64,000 nucleotides of DNA from positions 434,001 to 498,000 of the forward strand of contig JAKUHH010000040.1 in the NCBI GenBank assembly GCA_022701365.1, in the 5' to 3' direction. A program made the position numbers and the translations under genes. A model generated the notes under the pieces. The model saw only the letters and a program-made list of their open reading frames with translations, ran no database searches and was not told where the DNA came from. Below are positions 31,048-44,998 of the stretch, piece after piece (position 1 is the first letter of the stretch; each line of letters begins with the position of its first letter). The DNA comes from Mycocentrospora acerina (lineage: Eukaryota > Ascomycota > Dothideomycetes > Pleosporales).

Positions 31048-32139
31048 TCACAACCTAGGCGTCTCCTCCTTCTCGCCAACGACATTCAAAAACGCCGTAT
31101 GCACAAACTCGGTCAAATCACTAGCCTGCAGCGACCTCCCCTTCTCCTTGTACGCCAACCTCGAGCACTCCCTCGTAATCGCCGAGCCACCAAACGCCGC
31201 AAGCGCCAACGTCTCACTCCTACTCATATCTGTCCCATGGTCCCAAATCCCATCATGATACGCCTTGCGGTACGCCAACAGCGTCGCCAAACTACCCGTC
31301 AGCGTATCGCCCTGGCCACCGGAGCGCTTCAACCCCCCTTCCCCATCCGACACGAGCGTACTCACCCCATTGGAAATATAATCCTTGGGCCCCTTTTGGA
31401 TAATCGTCACGCCGCCAAACGCCCTCGACAGCTTGGCACAGAGCTCCGACGGATCGCCCTCATCGACATTCACGCCTTTTGCCTTGGCGAGCCGGCCAAA
31501 CTCGACAACGTTGGGCGTGAGGATGCACTCTGTGCAGCCGTCTACGAGCTCGGGGCGTGTCTGCGCGAGGAACAAGCCGTCTGCGTCGAGCACAAAGGGA
31601 ATGCCTTGTTTGCGCGCCTCTTGAATCACCTTGGCGCACGTGTCTTGCATGAGCTGGTCGCGGCCGAGGCCGGGCCCGATGACAACGACGTGCAGGCGGG
31701 AGAGCATGCCGACCACTTCGGCGGAGACGGAGTCGGCGCTTTCAGACTGCGTGAGGTTCTTGGACTGCCGCATGTACGGGTGCACCATGAGGTTGGGGGA
31801 GTAGGTTTTGATTACAGCCCCAGCCCCGGGCTCGCAGATTACGTGGGACTGGATTGGGAGTGAGTTTGGGGGGGTTATGCTTATTGTGGTTGTTATGGAG
31901 AGATGTGTACCATGTCGCAGCCCAGCTTCGCAGAGGCCATGGCGGAAAAGTAGGGTGCACCCGTGTAGTCTTCACTGCCGCCGATGACTGCTACACGGCC
32001 TAATTGGCCTGTGAGATGCGTTATTATCAAAAGTCTGGAAATGACTGCTTGTTCTCTTGCCCTTGTGAAAGCTCTCAAGCATAGGCGGCACCATAGTGTA
32101 CACCTTCTTGAGAAGCTCTGCTCTTGTTGCCCCTGCCAT
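31048..32139 (-). CDS. ATP-dependent (S)-NAD(P)H-hydrate dehydratase
   Basis: Metabolite-repair enzyme of the CARKD/YKL151C family, which restores NAD(P)H from its hydrated form using ATP. Exons 32139-32061, 32008-31911 and 31848-31048 give 325 residues. The N-terminus MAGATRAELLKKVYTMVPPM leads to HKGQLGRVAVIGGSEDYTG and APYFSAMASAKLGCDMSHV, typical of the ribokinase-like fold. IGPGLGRD, VLDADGLF, ILTPNVVEFGRL and the anion-hole motif SGGQGDTLTGSLATLLAY are all present. The first intron (32060-32009, 52 nt) has donor AAGG|gcaaga and acceptor cacag: without it the frame stops, with it FHKGQLGRV is restored, so it is a strong GC-AG intron candidate. Likely cytosolic or mitochondrial. Confidence 0.94.
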
Positions 32140-32809
32140 ACTAAGAAATTGATGAGTTTTGTAAAGGGTAGAGGATGTCTTTGAGTTGAACTTGATGGGC
32201 AGTTGGGCGGAATCAAGTGCAGTAGAATGTTGTTTGGAGGTGCTGCAGTTTCATAGTTGTGTTCTCGGAACCCGCACTCAAGTAACGTCATGATGATCCA
32301 CAAGACGTGGACGCGACGTGCCGCGATGATGCGTGGGATAAGACTGCGAAGAGTGATCCTAGCAGCTCAAATGCAGGCATCAAATTCTGAAATAAATCAA
32401 TTGAAACTTCAAAGAGTGCAAAGAGGTGTTTGTAGTACGCAATTTGGAGGCGGCGACAACGGGAGGTTCAAGTCGTTGTGGAACATGAGTTGTTTGATAC
32501 AAATTTCATTCCATCAATTGCCATGCAATTGTCCTATTGCGTGCCTTTGAAGTACTCCATTTCAGGCACCTTGTTTCCATCGGCTCGTTGCACTAACTGC
32601 ACACAGACAGCAAAAACAAACCTGACGCCTTCTTCCAAAGTGCGTCCTCCAAGCTCATCCAGCGATATATACATACAATCAACCTCACTCTTCGCGCATT
32701 AAAAGAGCACGAAACCCCTTGCACAGTCCAAGGTTATAAGTGGCATCTCGCCGGAAGACAAGAGCCAAGTATCTGCTTTTGCGAACCATTCGCTGCAAGT
32801 AGCATTGGC
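32140..32809. other. Intergenic region, tandem leftward genes
   Basis: Promoter of the NAD(P)HX dehydratase and 3' flank of the PWWP gene. No gene recognised. Confidence 0.55.
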
Positions 32810-34850
32810 TTAAGCTGTAGCTGTCTCTGTTTGGGCAGCTACCTCAGCATCATCTTTGCTTAAACCTGTAGCATCCGCCTGAATTGCAGGTGTTTCCTTT
32901 TCAGTTTCCTTCTCTGCATCAGCCATCGCCACGTCACCGTCATCGGAAGTCTTGACAACGGCAGGCTCAGCAGATTTGTCCTCCTCTACCTCTTTCTTTT
33001 CCTCATCCTGTTCCTTGGCAGCTGGGGTTTCTTCCTTGGCAGGCTCGGATGTCTCCTTATCTTGCTTTACACCGTTTGTTGTAGTCTCAGGAGCTGCATC
33101 AGTTTCTGCAGCCAACGCACCACCCCACTTGGAGAGTAGTTCGGTAGAGCGCTTCTTGAACTCAAATTCTTCTTCCTTCGGGATTCCCTCAAGCTTGATG
33201 ATTGCTTTCAGGACCTTGTGCACTTTAGTCTTCTTGATGACCTCAGCTTCCAAGTCGTCATGTAGCTCGAGCTGCTTCAGATAATCAGACATGCTATCCA
33301 TATCTTCATCCTTCGGTTGCTGGTCTCGAGAGAGAAATCCCTTTTGCAGACGGTGTCTCAGGTAAAGAACTTTGAGCTGTCAGTTGGAGCCTCGATGCCG
33401 AATTAACCGCCATGCTTACCTTGCTTCTCACGTTTCTGGATCCGCTCCTCCTCGGTCATAGGCGGCTCTTCCGGTTGCGCTGGCTCTGCTTCCTCACTAG
33501 CCTTCTTCTTCGACTTGGTCTCCTTCTTAGGCTTCGCAGCGGAAGGCTCTTTGGGGGTCTTGCTGTTGTTTATCTTGAGTTTGGCTTTAGGAGTCTTTGC
33601 AGGCTATGATTTGTTAGCAGCCTTCAAGAACTCGCGGATGTAATGCATACCTTCTCGTTTTCGCCATCACTTTCATCGTCCTTCTTGCGCTTCTTGGTCG
33701 CTTTCGCCTTCGTCTTCTTAGCAGAAGGAGTAGCGTCATCACCAGCGTCCTCCATATCAACATCTTCTGATTCTCCGGTAGGTTGGCTTTTGCGCTTAGC
33801 TGCCTTCTCTTTCTTCTCCTGCTCCTTAGTTTCTTGCTGTGCAATATCCTCTGCCATGGCTGCCTCGTGAGCGGAAAGCATCTGCTTGAAATACTCCAAA
33901 TCGTGTCCTTCCGCAGCTGTTTGGTAAGCTTGCCACAATGCCTTGTTCTTCTTTGCCTGGTTTCCAGATTCCACATCTTTCTTCACGTCCTCGATATCGA
34001 AATTCAGAAGTTCCGTATTGACTTGCCATGCGCTGTGGTATACAGGTTAGTATAGGTTACACGGTAATTCCAGGCCTGCACGATGGCTTACAATTCGTTC
34101 GTACCCAGAAACATGACCGGATAACGACGGTCCTTTGCGTTCTTGCCACCTTCCAAGAAATCCGCACGGTATGAGCCATCGGCGTTCTTCGCACTGACGG
34201 GACGCTTGGCAAGCAACGACTCTGGTAACATGTCGTCGTCGCAGACAATGACAGGCCATGGCTGGTAGCCACGCATAGCGACCATGAACATATCACCCGG
34301 CTCAGCATCAAGACGGAGCTCAGGTGCGGCCTTCTTCTTCTTGCTAGGAGTCTTCTTTTTGTGCTCGGGTACTGCGGCTACAGACTTGCGTTTGTTGTTG
34401 TTCGACTTTTTGGGCGCAGGGGTGCCATTTGCTTCAGTGCCATCTACGACGACTGCTGGGTCTGGAGCAAGTCTGTAAGCATGCGCATAATTTGAGCCAG
34501 GGCTACCGGCTGGACCTCGTAAGAAGTGGTGGAGCGAATTTGCTCACCTGTGTCGTTCGCTACGGCCCCTGTGTCGTCCTTTGCGTCAGCAGTGGCGTCG
34601 TCTTTAGACAGAGCATCTCCTTGAACGGGCTCAGACTCTTGGGCTAGCAAGTAGTCGCGTCAGCTATCTCCTTGTAAAGTGACGCGTGATCACACTTACT
34701 CTCAGTAGCGTCTAGGGTGGCTGTGGCTCCGCCCTCAGCCGGCTGCGCGTCAGCGACGGCAGGTTCTGCTACAGCTTCTGTCGGACGCGTCTCCTCCTCG
34801 ATCGTCTTTGTAGCGTCGGTCGCGACAGGCGCATTTGCCTCGTCCGCCAT
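32810..34850 (-). CDS. PWWP-domain chromatin protein with TFIIS-N/IBD-like C-terminal domain
   Basis: A 580-residue nuclear protein. Six exons: 34850-34700, 34643-34548, 34461-34092, 34032-33651, 33603-33420 and 33369-32810, all in phase. Residues ~135-240 form a PWWP domain: AEPGDMFMVAMRGYQPWPV, then DRRYPVMFLGTNEFAWQVNTE; PWWP domains bind methylated H3K36 and DNA. The centre is Lys/Glu-rich with nuclear-localisation-like clusters (KKTKAKATKKRKK). Residues ~395-480 (VLYLRHRLQKGF, DYLKQLELHDDLEAEVIKKTK, HKVLKAIIKLEGIP, LLSKWGGAL) resemble the TFIIS N-terminal / LEDGF integrase-binding-domain helical bundle. The same architecture occurs in LEDGF-like and Ioc4-like chromatin factors coupled to transcription elongation. 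The acidic tail is low complexity. The exact orthologue is uncertain. Confidence 0.88.
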
Positions 34851-37702
34851 TGTTCGAGTCGTGCTTATAGTTGCACCGGGCGAAGTCGACGCGTAGAAAA
34901 TGCGAGAGAGCGTGAATATTCTCGTCGAGGTATCGGGCGCGATAAGAAGGGCGCGTAGTTGATGGGCAATCAGTTGTACTGATGACGCGCGGTGGTGAAG
35001 GTGGTTGGGTCGGGTCGCGGTTGGTGTGGGGAGAGAGGAGGGCAAAGAGATCGGAGACGCTTCTTAACTTTCAAGCTGCGCCAGAGTCTGCACGTGACCA
35101 CCTCGGCCTGCGCGCAATTGTGACGCTACGCTTCCCAGAAAAATTGGAGGTGATTCACCGTAATCACTGGAGGTACCGACGTTATTTTCTAGGTGTTGCA
35201 GCGGTCGAGTGTTGTGTTGCCCTTGTTGTGGGGTGCGATGTTCTTGTTGTCGCTGCCTTCCAAGGTTTGGCGCGACGCGATGAGTTACTGGCCCGTGCGA
35301 CGAGGTACAGGAGAACTTGATCAGGAGATGAGAGTTCGATGTGTTGGAGATGGTCGAATCGTCGAGCGGCGGTTTTCCGTTGTCACCGTGATGTCAACGT
35401 TGTTCCCGTGGCTTTGCACTGACTCCATGGGCGATGAGGTGGCTCCAACAAATAAGCCGCGAATGACGAGCTAGCCTGCACCTTCCAGGTAAGGGCACAT
35501 CTCCTTAAATTTTTTAAGAGTCCGTTTCGGGAATGAATCATCTTGCAGCTGTCTTCAGCTGATTTTCTAGTTTTAGCATTCTGTGACTCTCGATCAGTTG
35601 AGTTGTGACGAGCTGGGATGAGTGGGGGCGAGAGAAGGCTAGCTGTGAAGCAATTGGCAGGAAATGCCGAGAACATTCACAACCTTGAATATGACTCCTA
35701 GGTACTTAGGTATTAATTCTCGTATTTCAGCTACTACGGTTGTCGTCAGTTCAGTACATAGTCACTTGGTGAAAAAGACACAAGATACTCACTGTACTAT
35801 TCCTCCAAATGGTCCTTCTCAGCAACTTGGAAGACCCTAAAAATTTCATCGCACAAGGCGTACCAAGGTTTCATCCATCTGGCTAGAGGACTTCCTGGCA
35901 CAACCGAAATACCTTTTTAAAATCCAGAGGTTTTAGCACAAACGCACCTGTTTTGTTATCTATCGTTTCATTGCCACCACAAGGCTGGAGCATACGGAGA
36001 AACCACTGTACCCCGTAGTTCTTCATACTTGGTAACTGTGAAAGCTTCTGAAGGATGAGATGAGAGCGAAACCGTGGTTTGTGTAGTTTTGTCGTCATGA
36101 TCCTTAGTTTGTTCTTGCTCGGAGAAGTACACAAGCTCGTTCGTTGCAGGCAGAGATTGGAAATTTACCCATCAATCTACGCAAGAGGATTCATACCCGT
36201 AGCCGTGAATTATAATATCAAAACGTGACTGTAAGGAAACGTCCCAAGCACATGACATTGAGAATATACACCAACTTCTGCCAATTACAGTGTGGATGAT
36301 TCAAGAACAATGCCATTGATGGTGCACACTGAAAGACACGAGGTTTGGAAAAATGACTTGAAGAGATTGTGAAGACCTACCGAGTGACCACATAGAACGA
36401 GTTGGCATACCATGATTGAGGTGATACTCGCGACTCCAGGATATGCAGATGGACAGAAATCATGTAGATACTTCGTTGAGTGTGTTGGGCCCTTGGGCTT
36501 TCCAGTTGACTGTTTTGAGGCAGGTTTTCCTCTCAGAATGAGGTTCACCGAGGACGATGCTCCTGCAGGAATGTAAAAGACGATACACGCCCAGGCCATG
36601 TCCATCTAGAGACGAGAACACGCAGTATCGATAAGCTCGAGCATTCCGTCTCTTCACCACGTCTCGCATATACCCATAGGTCGCCGCATCTCCTCCACGC
36701 GTCTTGCGTGACATTCCAATATCTGAGCTTATTGTGTTTGTCGCGCGACCTCGCTTCCCAATGTTATTCCGTGGCTCGACGACTTGGCGTAATGCTCAAG
36801 CACCAAGCATCGCGCTGGCCTGCAGCTGATGTTTGTATGCTCACAGTTGTGTCCTAGTGGCGCCAAAACATGCGCTCGTTATAATGCCCATTCACACGAC
36901 TCACAGCAAAAGCAGGCCTCATGATGATGCTTACGACGCCGTCCATGCGACATTCATGCTGGCTGATCGTACATCTGCCACATACCCCTTACCTTAAAGA
37001 CTGCAATCCAAGCTCTGGTCTAGCTGTGTATACAGTCCCCAAACTTAGATATCGCCGTTGGTAGGTATGGAATTTGGGCCATCGAGGGGCTACGATGCGG
37101 CGGACGGGTCATCGCGCGTGTTGGAAGGCAGTTGACGGGCCACTCTGGGAAATGGTGGAGGCGGCGATGTTGCTGAGAAAATTCTATTCGATTTGGCGGC
37201 AGTAATCGTCTGTTGACGATGAGTTTGGGACGTTGGCAGGTTTACATGAGCAAGTGACCTTTCGCTTGGTGGTTCTCCAAGGATTAGCCGCTTCCACGAG
37301 TATCACGTGCACCTCGACGCAGTGTACCGCACGGCATCTGGAACAAACTGACTGCGGGTTTGTTCCGTGCTTGTATTTTGATCAAGGCCGCCTGTGAGCT
37401 CAAATAGGTATTATGGCATCATATGCAATGCTTTGTTCTTGCTCTAGTCTATGGTATAGCTAGCAAGCTACGCCTTGACAACGCGACACTCTAAGCAGTA
37501 CAAATATACTTGCACGTGAAATTTATGCAAATCGTTCGCTTCGTATTCTGGAATATATCACGACACTAGCTGTTCCTCCCCTGCGAAACATCGCTGACGT
37601 TCACTGCTGGCTCGTGCATCAAGTTAGTGCACAGATCTCCAAGTCCCCCGCACTCGTAAGATTGCACGACAAGCTCTCTCCACCGGTTCTTTTCATCAAA
37701 AC
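34851..37702. other. 2.85-kb gene-poor divergent region
   Basis: Between the diverging PWWP and CBS-domain starts. ORFs inside are short and unconvincing; a leftward stretch at 36285-36714 encodes a mildly hydrophobic peptide that I could not tie to a family. The two promoters must lie near the ends. Composition is ordinary; no long repeats or strong AT enrichment were seen. Confidence 0.6.
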
Positions 37703-38251
37703 ATGGCAACCGAAGCATCAGAAACCAATGGCACCGCGAATAGCGAGTACCAGGCACTGTGGGCGAACAAATACCGTGGGGTACATATAAGCCTCCAACA
37801 TCATCTGTGGATATAATCTGACTCTGCAAAGGCAACAGTAGAAGACCTTGACCCGCCACCCGCCCTCTCCGTCAAGCCTACTGACCCTGTATCCTGGGCT
37901 CTCATGAGTGGTCTCGAACGCGACTACACACATCTCACCGTCACAGCGCAAGAAAACCGCGCACTGCTGGGCTACATTAGCATTCCACGCCTGCAGGAGC
38001 TGCTCAAGGAGGGCAAGGTCAAGGACAGTGATCCAGTCGAGGCGGCAATGCACAAATTTCAGCGTCGCGGCAGACGGTACAAAGTCATCACAACAGAGAC
38101 GCCACTTGAGGAGCTGGAGGAGTTCTTCAGTGGGGGTGTTGACGGGAGCGGGAAGCAGGAGTTTGCTGTTGTAACCGATGCGAGCCGCAAATTTGTGTTG
38201 GGTGTAGCTACAAGCGCCGACTTGGAGAGCTTTATTAAGAGAAGGGCATAG
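37703..38251 (+). CDS. Small CBS-domain protein
   Basis: A 165-residue protein. Exons 37703-37780 and 37832-38251 are joined over a 51-nt intron (gtacat donor, gcaaag acceptor), reading KYRG then ATVEDLDPPPALSVKPTD. The body looks like a CBS pair: an N-terminal part LTVTAQENRALLGYISIPRLQELL and a C-terminal part FQRRGRRYKVITTETPLEELEEFF with FAVVTDASRKFVLGVATSADLESF, the usual VVD..GxxxGxxTxxDL ending. CBS pairs bind adenine nucleotides and act as sensors. No catalytic domain is attached, so this is a stand-alone CBS protein, partner unknown. The start was chosen as the first ATG giving a phase-0 splice. Confidence 0.85.
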
Positions 38252-38879
38252 GTTGATATTAATGGGAAAAATTGCATTACAAGGAGTTTGCTTGAGATAC
38301 CACATGGGAGACGGTGTTCAGCGAGGTTTGATTCAACATACCCTCCAGCTATATTACCACATTCCAACGATATTGCACGTCTACTGAGTTTCATGCTAAA
38401 TTTCATGAGAGCAAGTTGGACCTCTACGTTTCCTGTTATTTTTCTTAGTCTCGAAATTCGAACGCAAGGCGTACTCAAGCTGTACCTAGTCACAACAAGT
38501 GCTTGAGCACGTGAAATCATTGTGACAAGAGAGCTTCTGCGGTTTTGCTGCTGTCGACGCTTTGACGGAGCATGTACCCACTTGCCTTGAGCAAATTTCT
38601 CTCCTAGCAATACCACAATCCTCGTCTTCATATGTAGTTAGATGCACTATGTATGACTCGTCCCCACTTATCCAACAGAAACTAGGATTATTTTACCCGA
38701 CACCAGCCCAACCAAGCGTCATCGCATCCTAGTCAGTCTCAGCCCTATCTCAACCATTCCATGCACGCAAATCCTTAGGCTCCCCACTCGCGCCGCCGCC
38801 GATCGCAAAGATCATGCGCTTTTAATCCAACATCTTTTGGACGCCAGGTCCCGTAACATCCCATAGGTTAGTCGCTGGT
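38252..38879. other. Intergenic region, tandem rightward genes
   Basis: 3' flank of the CBS-domain gene and promoter of the phosphatase gene. Nothing recognisable. Confidence 0.55.
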
Positions 38880-40148
38880 ATGCTCGCGCCTTCCATCCAC
38901 TCACGCAGTTTCCCTCTCGGCGTTGTGCTTCAGCGTCGCCTTTCACCAGCACTACGACTGCGACAGACCTCACATATCAGAAGGCTTGCCGGAGCACGAT
39001 GTTACGCCAAAAGCGCGCAGGAAACCCGCATGGGCACCACGACGCCTATACCTGACAACGCAGACGCACCGAAAGCGAAGGCGCCATTTTACTTCGAAGC
39101 TGGATACGCGCTGTTCGCGAAACGGCCTTCACGACCGTTTCCTCCGCCCTTCCTCTCGTTACCTTCGACAAGCTTCTCCGAGCCGCTGAGCACGCATAAC
39201 AAAAGTCGAGACCGCAGACCTACAGTCAACGGCGAGATGATACGCGGGGTCACGAATGGAGATGATGCAGTGCTGGTCAGCGACTATTTTATTGGGGCAA
39301 ATGACGGAGTAGGAGCTTGGGCAACAAGGGAGAGAGGGCACGCTGCGTTCGTTTACCCCCATATTCGACTTACAACGGCAATTAAACACTAACATCTAGC
39401 ACAGTTTGTGGTCGCGTCTCATCTTGCACTTCTGGGCTATTGAAGCCGAACGCGCGCCCTTCTCCCCGTCCTCGGAACCAGATCCCATATCATACCTCCA
39501 AACTGCCTACGAACAAACCAAGCAAGCGACCTCAGAGCCCAACGAGTGGCACGGCACAACTACCGCCTGCGCCGCACTCTTGAGTTCCTCGACCCAGACA
39601 CCACCCCACCCAGTCCTCTATGTCACACAGCTCGGCGACTCACAGATCCTGGTTATTCGCCCACGCAGCAAAGAAGTACTTTTCAAAACGCAAGAGCAGT
39701 GGCACTGGTTCGACTGTCCACGACAACTCGGAACGAATAGTCCAGACACCCCTACCGGAAACGGAGTCATGGATCGCATAGAAATCGAGGAAGAAGACAT
39801 AGTCATCGCTATGACAGACGGTGTGGTGGATAACCTCTGGGAGCATGAAGTTGTGCAGAATGTAATCGACAGCATCGAAAAGTGGCAGAGCGATGCAGAC
39901 AGCTCTGGACAGACCTATGCGGAGGGAATGCAATATGTTGCCCAACAGCTTGTCAACGCTGCGCGAGTCATTGCTGAGGATCCTTTTGCTGAGAGCCCGT
40001 ACATGGAAAAGGCCATTGACGAGGGTTTGTCGATTGAAGGAGGTATGTAGAGTCGAGTCATTTTGGTCATGGCATTGCTAATTTTATATTAGGAAAGCTT
40101 GACGACATAAGTGTTGTAGCAGCGCAGTGCAGACGACGTAAAGGATGA
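38880..40148 (+). CDS. PTC7: PTC7-type mitochondrial PP2C phosphatase
   Basis: A 386-residue Mn/Mg-dependent Ser/Thr phosphatase of the PP2C family, closest to yeast Ptc7 (also called AZR1 in other fungi), which in yeast regulates coenzyme Q synthesis in mitochondria. Exons 38880-39346, 39405-40042 and 40093-40148, all in phase. The N-terminus, MLAPSIHSRSFPLGVVLQRR with further Arg and no acidic residues for ~45 positions, is a mitochondrial presequence. Metal-binding motifs are YFIGANDGVGAWA, TQLGDSQILVIRP, AMTDGVVDNLWEH and, in the small last exon, KLDDISVVAAQ. The final exon of 18 codons carries the last metal-ligand Asp, which supports the splice model. Ptc7 substrate identity is not visible from sequence. 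Confidence 0.93.
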
Positions 40149-40753
40149 GACACCAAGCTCTCTCCGATACAGCACTCACAAAACGAACGATAGTCCGCTC
40201 GCATTGTGTTCGATACCTGAGATGTAACCTCCGCGAGAGTAATACAGCAACACCTGGGCACAAACCATCAAAGACAACACTTGAACCCATTAGTTCGTCG
40301 TACCCATGGCGTTCCATTCAACACGCCGGCCCTTGAAGTCTCGGCGACCGCTTCTAATCAACTACAAGCGGCACACCGATTTTCACTGAAGCATTTGGGA
40401 TCATAGCTGCTACAGAAAGTTATATTGGTAAGGATTGTGTACTGTACAATGACCTGTCATAAACACCTCGAAACATAACCGGAATTGCACTTTTCGCATA
40501 CCCGAAGATGAGAGCCCTATTTGCAGAAACACGCGCGCAAATATGTTCGAAATTGGTTGCGTGGGTGCGATTGAAGGTGCATGGGAGGTCGAAAGGCTAA
40601 GAAAGTCACACGTCTGATGTTTGAAAAACACTGGAAGAGTTTGGCTATGCCCGGCTAAGTTCTCAACGATAGCGCACTGCAAGTCCGTTGACGACGTAGG
40701 ATAGACAAGGAAACTTGACCATTTTGAGAGAATGAAAGAGGCCAAGTACCAAC
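40149..40753. other. Convergent 3' flanks
   Basis: About 600 bp between the PTC7 stop and the SR-protein stop. No gene recognised. Confidence 0.55.
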
Positions 40754-42201
40754 CTATTCTTCCATATTTTGGTCTTTTGGAGGCGGTGATGCTGCTGGTG
40801 AACGTGTGACTGGTTGTTTCCCACGCCCTGCTTTGCTACGCGACCTCGACCTGCTTGAACTGAGCGAACGCTTTCGCTTCTTCGCATCAGCGCGTGAGTC
40901 GACGGAATCAGCCGAAGGAGAACGTCTGCGTCGTCGTTCTTTGACAGGGCTTACAGATCGTGAAGTGCTGCGAGACTTTGCGCGGCGACGGCGACGCGGT
41001 GGGGTTCGAGACGGCGACCTAGACAGCCTGATTGCTGGTGAGCTCGATTTATCGTGAGGGGTAACAGATCGCGATTTGTGCCTTGGTAACCTTCTGCTGT
41101 CGTGGCTTGGAGACCATGACTTGTCCCTGCGTGCGTTGCGACGGCGTGGTGGAGATCGGGATCTCGAGACGGAGCGCCGAGGACGACGCGGCGGAGGAGA
41201 TTTTGAACGGCCTGACGAAGGCGATCGTCGTGCCCGGCGTCGTGGAGGGCTTCGAGAACGCGACGAGGATAGTGAGCGTCTAGCGCGACGAGGGGGAGGA
41301 GATTTGGACTTTGGACGCGTGACTGAGGGAGAGCGTCGACGCTCGCGAGACCTTTCCTGGCGTCCCCTTCCTCGTCCACGACCTCGGTCTCCCCTGTCTG
41401 CTCGGTCTCGACCGCCTGGGACGTAGATGTCGCGCTCGCGGCGTGGTGGTGGGGACCTCCGTCTCCTATCCTTGTCAGCACCATTTTCCTTCTCCTTAGA
41501 ACGATATGCATACGGTGGTGATCGTGAATCACGACGAGGCAGCCCGCGATCAAATTCTCTGCCTCTGCCTCTGCCTCTTCCTCCACGGTCGCCCCCACGG
41601 TCGCCGCCGCGAAATCCACTGCCACGTCCGCGCTCAAATCGGTCGCCTCGATCAGACCGCTCGCTGCGTCGAAATGAGTCGACCATATCGTTCTGCTCTT
41701 TCTCTTCGCGACGACGCGATTCAGCAGCAGCTTTGGTGGCCTGTTGGTTCGTGTTAGTCAAGCTGATGGTCCACAGCCTCATTCCTCTCACCTGTTCTTG
41801 CTGCAGCTCGAGCTTCTTCGCCTCTAGCAACTCTCTAGGTACACCCATGGGACTGTCTTGGGCGCTCAGCATCAGGTCCCATAGTTCCTTACAAAACGAA
41901 GCGGTCTCCTTATTCAAAAACCCTGTAAGCTGGATTTGGATTTCTTTAATTTTTGGCTTGTTGGCGTCAGTTCAAGGCAGGTCACAGCGTGTCAAGGTTG
42001 ACTAACAAATTGATTCTGCTCGATGAGATTATAGCATGTTTCTACTACGACATCGTCTTCGTCGCCGAGAATCGTCGTGATTTTGTTTGCGATCCACTTC
42101 TTCATCAAGTCAATATTGACCTTCTCAATGTCGACTTGTTTATCGAACTCAGGTGGAAATTTGGTTGCCCTCAGACGTTTCTGATCGACGCTCATTGCCA
42201 T
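40754..42201 (-). CDS. PWI-domain SR-related splicing protein (SRRM1/SRm160-like)
   Basis: A 448-residue nuclear splicing coactivator. Exons 42201-42007, 41956-41792 and 41740-40754; the intron 41741-41791 is 51 nt and free of stops, so retention would keep the frame. The N-terminus has the PWI domain (~20-115): FDKQVDIEKVNIDLMKKWIA, then GDEDDVVVETCYNLIEQ and, across the first intron, NQFPKIKEIQIQLTGFL. In vertebrate SRm160 and fungal relatives PWI binds nucleic acid and links exon-bound factors to the spliceosome. From ~135 the protein is an RS-type low-complexity region: RGRGRG boxes, then many SRSPPRRR and SKSPPPRR units. Regulation by SR kinases is expected from the family. Confidence 0.92.
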
Positions 42202-42853
42202 ATTTGCGGTGCAGCCACGAGTGGGTGGATGTAGATAAGGTAAGTGGAAGAGCTATGCACGACAGAAGGAAGCTGGAGCTCGCATTGACGCACGACTTGG
42301 CGCGCATCGGCGAAGCTCGTCCCAGCATTACGGATTACGTCACCTCCATCCCAAACGCTTTCTATTGTACAACTACCGCTCTTGGGCAAAGTCTTGAGGA
42401 GAGAGCAGATCCCTAGCCAATATGTGCAAGTAAGTAACTAATATGACTGTTAAATCTGGTGTTTAGCTCATCAGAGTAGTAGCCCTCGTGATGAGAAGTG
42501 GCTGCTGCAAACTGCAGACCTGCAGGATTGAAGATAATCATAGAGGATACCAGAGTGAACCAATGCACCCCATTCCATGTTGCTTCCTGACTGAGCCAAA
42601 TCAGACTACCTGTATTACGTATGTTCTGCTCACCCGTCGGTTGCAACTACCACTTTCTTTCTCTTTTCAAGTCACGACTTCTCCTTGAGTCCTAGCCACG
42701 CTATACCTCACAATGAACAGGCGTGAAGGATTAATGCCCTATGAAACTTTTCTTGTCTCCATCATCACATCATCTTTGTTTTCCTCCCACTACATAGAAA
42801 CCCCTTGAAACTTATTTCTCTCCCAACTTCAATACGCCTATACTTGTACCATC
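42202..42853. promoter_or_regulatory. Divergent promoter region, SR-protein gene and (EP)n gene
   Basis: The 652 bp between diverging starts; CT-rich just before the rightward start. No gene seen. Confidence 0.5.
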
Positions 42854-44695
<1,842 letters not shown>

Positions 44696-44998
44696 CTTCT
44701 GACGGCAAAAATGTGCATGTCGCGAGTTCCCTAGGAAGTATTTTTAACTCTTAAATTAAAAGATTAGTTCATTCACTCTGCTTGCTACAAAAAAAGAATG
44801 AGAAAAAGCCACTATTTATGAATTAAGCGCTCACTTAGTCACTCGAACTTTGATGTGGTCATTTTTCCCACACGCAACGACCAAGTCAGGTCCAACGTAT
44901 TTTCGATCCTCATCTTCACTATCCAATGTCCACAACATCTCCTTTTCCCTTACATCCCTTGGTTCAAGATACCCCCGAAAAAAACCCACCACGTCCCT
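44696..44998. other. Short convergent intergenic region
   Basis: 3' flanks of the (EP)n gene and the small leftward gene. Nothing recognisable. Confidence 0.5.

Noticed and set aside
36285..36714. Leftward overlapping ORFs with a hydrophobic stretch
   Set aside because: They do not join into a convincing gene and match no family I know; mentioned only as a possible relic.
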